Shown here piece after piece: positions 4,717-5,145 of a stretch of 5,145 nt of DNA. Position numbers and translations under genes: made by a program. Source of the DNA: an uncultured Collinsella sp. (GTDB taxonomy: Bacteria; Actinomycetota; Coriobacteriia; Coriobacteriales; Coriobacteriaceae); the NCBI GenBank assembly GCA_958431945.1, contig CAUASQ010000115.1, positions 1 to 5,145 of the forward strand, read 5' to 3'. How positions within the stretch are numbered: the stretch's first letter is position 1; each line of letters starts with the position of its first letter. The notes beneath the pieces are model-generated. The model ran no database searches and had not been told where the DNA came from. It was given only the letters and a program-made list of their open reading frames with translations.

Positions 4717-5082
4717 ATGTTCAGTACTGTTAAGTCGTGTAAGCTCTTGGTTTTCCTCGGCCTCGCTCTTTGTCTGTTGCTGCCGGGAGCCCCCGCTTTT
4801 GCGGATACCCCGATGCCTCCTTCCCAGGAGAGCAGCCAGTGTGCCCTCGTTGAGCCCCTCGGGTATACGGACGACGTCGTCGATACCTACTGGAGCTACA
4901 GCTGTCCTCGCGGCGTAAGCGGGCACAGCATCTCGATGTTCAACATCTCTTACAAGACGATCTCCTACCGAAATGGCTATCGCCGATCCGCGCATCATAG
5001 GGAATCCCGCCTCGCTGCAATGTGCTCCTGTGGTGTTCTTGGCACAACTGATAAATGGCAATTTGTCTATAGCACCTACTAG
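4717..5082 (+). CDS. Small secreted cysteine-containing protein, possibly a lactococcin 972-like bacteriocin
   Basis: Predicted exported protein of 121 residues. Residues 1-29 form a clear Sec signal peptide: Lys6 and Lys9, a hydrophobic core LLVFLGLALCLLL, and PGAPAFA with cleavage expected after Ala29. No lipobox follows, so release rather than lipid anchoring is expected. The mature chain has about 92 residues with cysteines at 42, 63, 103 and 105, enough for two disulfides. It is rich in Tyr and Ser, and has a basic patch NGYRRSAHHRESR (86-98). It is not firmly recognised. The size, the signal peptide, the aromatic WSY (59-61) about 60 residues from the end and the aromatic C-terminus (WQFVYSTY) loosely recall lactococcin 972-family bacteriocins, but the match is by eye and weak. 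It is transcribed divergently from the DUF2975-xre pair and followed by a hairpin at 5092-5117. The ATG was chosen for its SD at 4707-4714. Confidence 0.75.
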   Translation: MFSTVKSCKLLVFLGLALCLLLPGAPAFADTPMPPSQESSQCALVEPLGYTDDVVDTYWSYSCPRGVSGHSISMFNISYKTISYRNGYRRSAHHRESRLAAMCSCGVLGTTDKWQFVYSTY

Positions 5083-5091
5083 ATGCGAGGA

Positions 5092-5117
5092 AGGGCCGAG
5101 CATTTTGTTCGGCCCCT
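5092..5117 (+). terminator. Hairpin after the secreted protein gene, probable terminator
   Basis: GGGCCGA (5093-5099) pairs perfectly with TCGGCCC (5109-5115) around a nine-base loop that can gain a GU pair. It lies ten bases past the stop codon. The downstream tract CCTCTGTTCC is only moderately T-rich, so termination may be partial. That would allow some transcription into whatever lies to the right. Confidence 0.55.
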
Positions 5118-5145
5118 CTGTTCCGACTGGATGAGGTTAAGGTTG

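Noticed and set aside
5131..5145. ATG AGG TTA AGG TTG as the start of a following gene
   Set aside because: Only five codons are visible and there is no SD upstream, so nothing supports a gene here. The right flank would decide.

Overview
The window reads like chromosomal DNA of a high-GC, host-associated actinobacterium. The citrate synthase, the small ACT-domain protein and the GC-rich codon use point to the Coriobacteriia, most likely Collinsella or a close relative. That assignment is inference from protein flavour, not from a search.

Left half (1-2770), all minus strand, ordinary housekeeping genes. In transcription order there is a 95-residue ACT-domain protein (2413-2700), a 472-residue citrate synthase (917-2335), an intrinsic terminator (855-892), and a Cof-type HAD phosphatase (1-829) whose last few residues lie outside the window. 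A -10-like hexamer embedded in a 23-bp inverted repeat (2748-2770) sits upstream of the ACT gene and may drive and control the ACT-citrate synthase pair.

Middle (2771-3096), about 330 bp without a credible gene. It carries a strong 15-bp hairpin with a UUCG-type apex, two smaller hairpins, and repeated TCAGCCG words. It lies between the housekeeping block and an integrase remnant, so it may be the scar or edge of a mobile element.

Right half (3097-5145), accessory DNA. A tyrosine recombinase has lost its whole N-terminal part but keeps all its catalytic residues. It is in the same frame as the upstream small Xre/Cro regulator and is separated from it only by that regulator's TAG stop. The Xre gene is tightly coupled (9 bp, SD overlapping the stop) to a four-TM DUF2975-like membrane protein, which reproduces the YoaS/YozG arrangement of Bacillus. 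Divergent from this pair is a 121-residue secreted protein with a Sec signal peptide, four mature cysteines, its own strong SD and a downstream hairpin. It loosely resembles lactococcin 972-type bacteriocins. An AT-rich divergent spacer with a perfect 7-5-7 palindrome separates the two transcription units and is the best operator candidate in the window. The most interesting reading is a small module: secreted peptide, membrane protein and Xre regulator, next to a decayed integrase.
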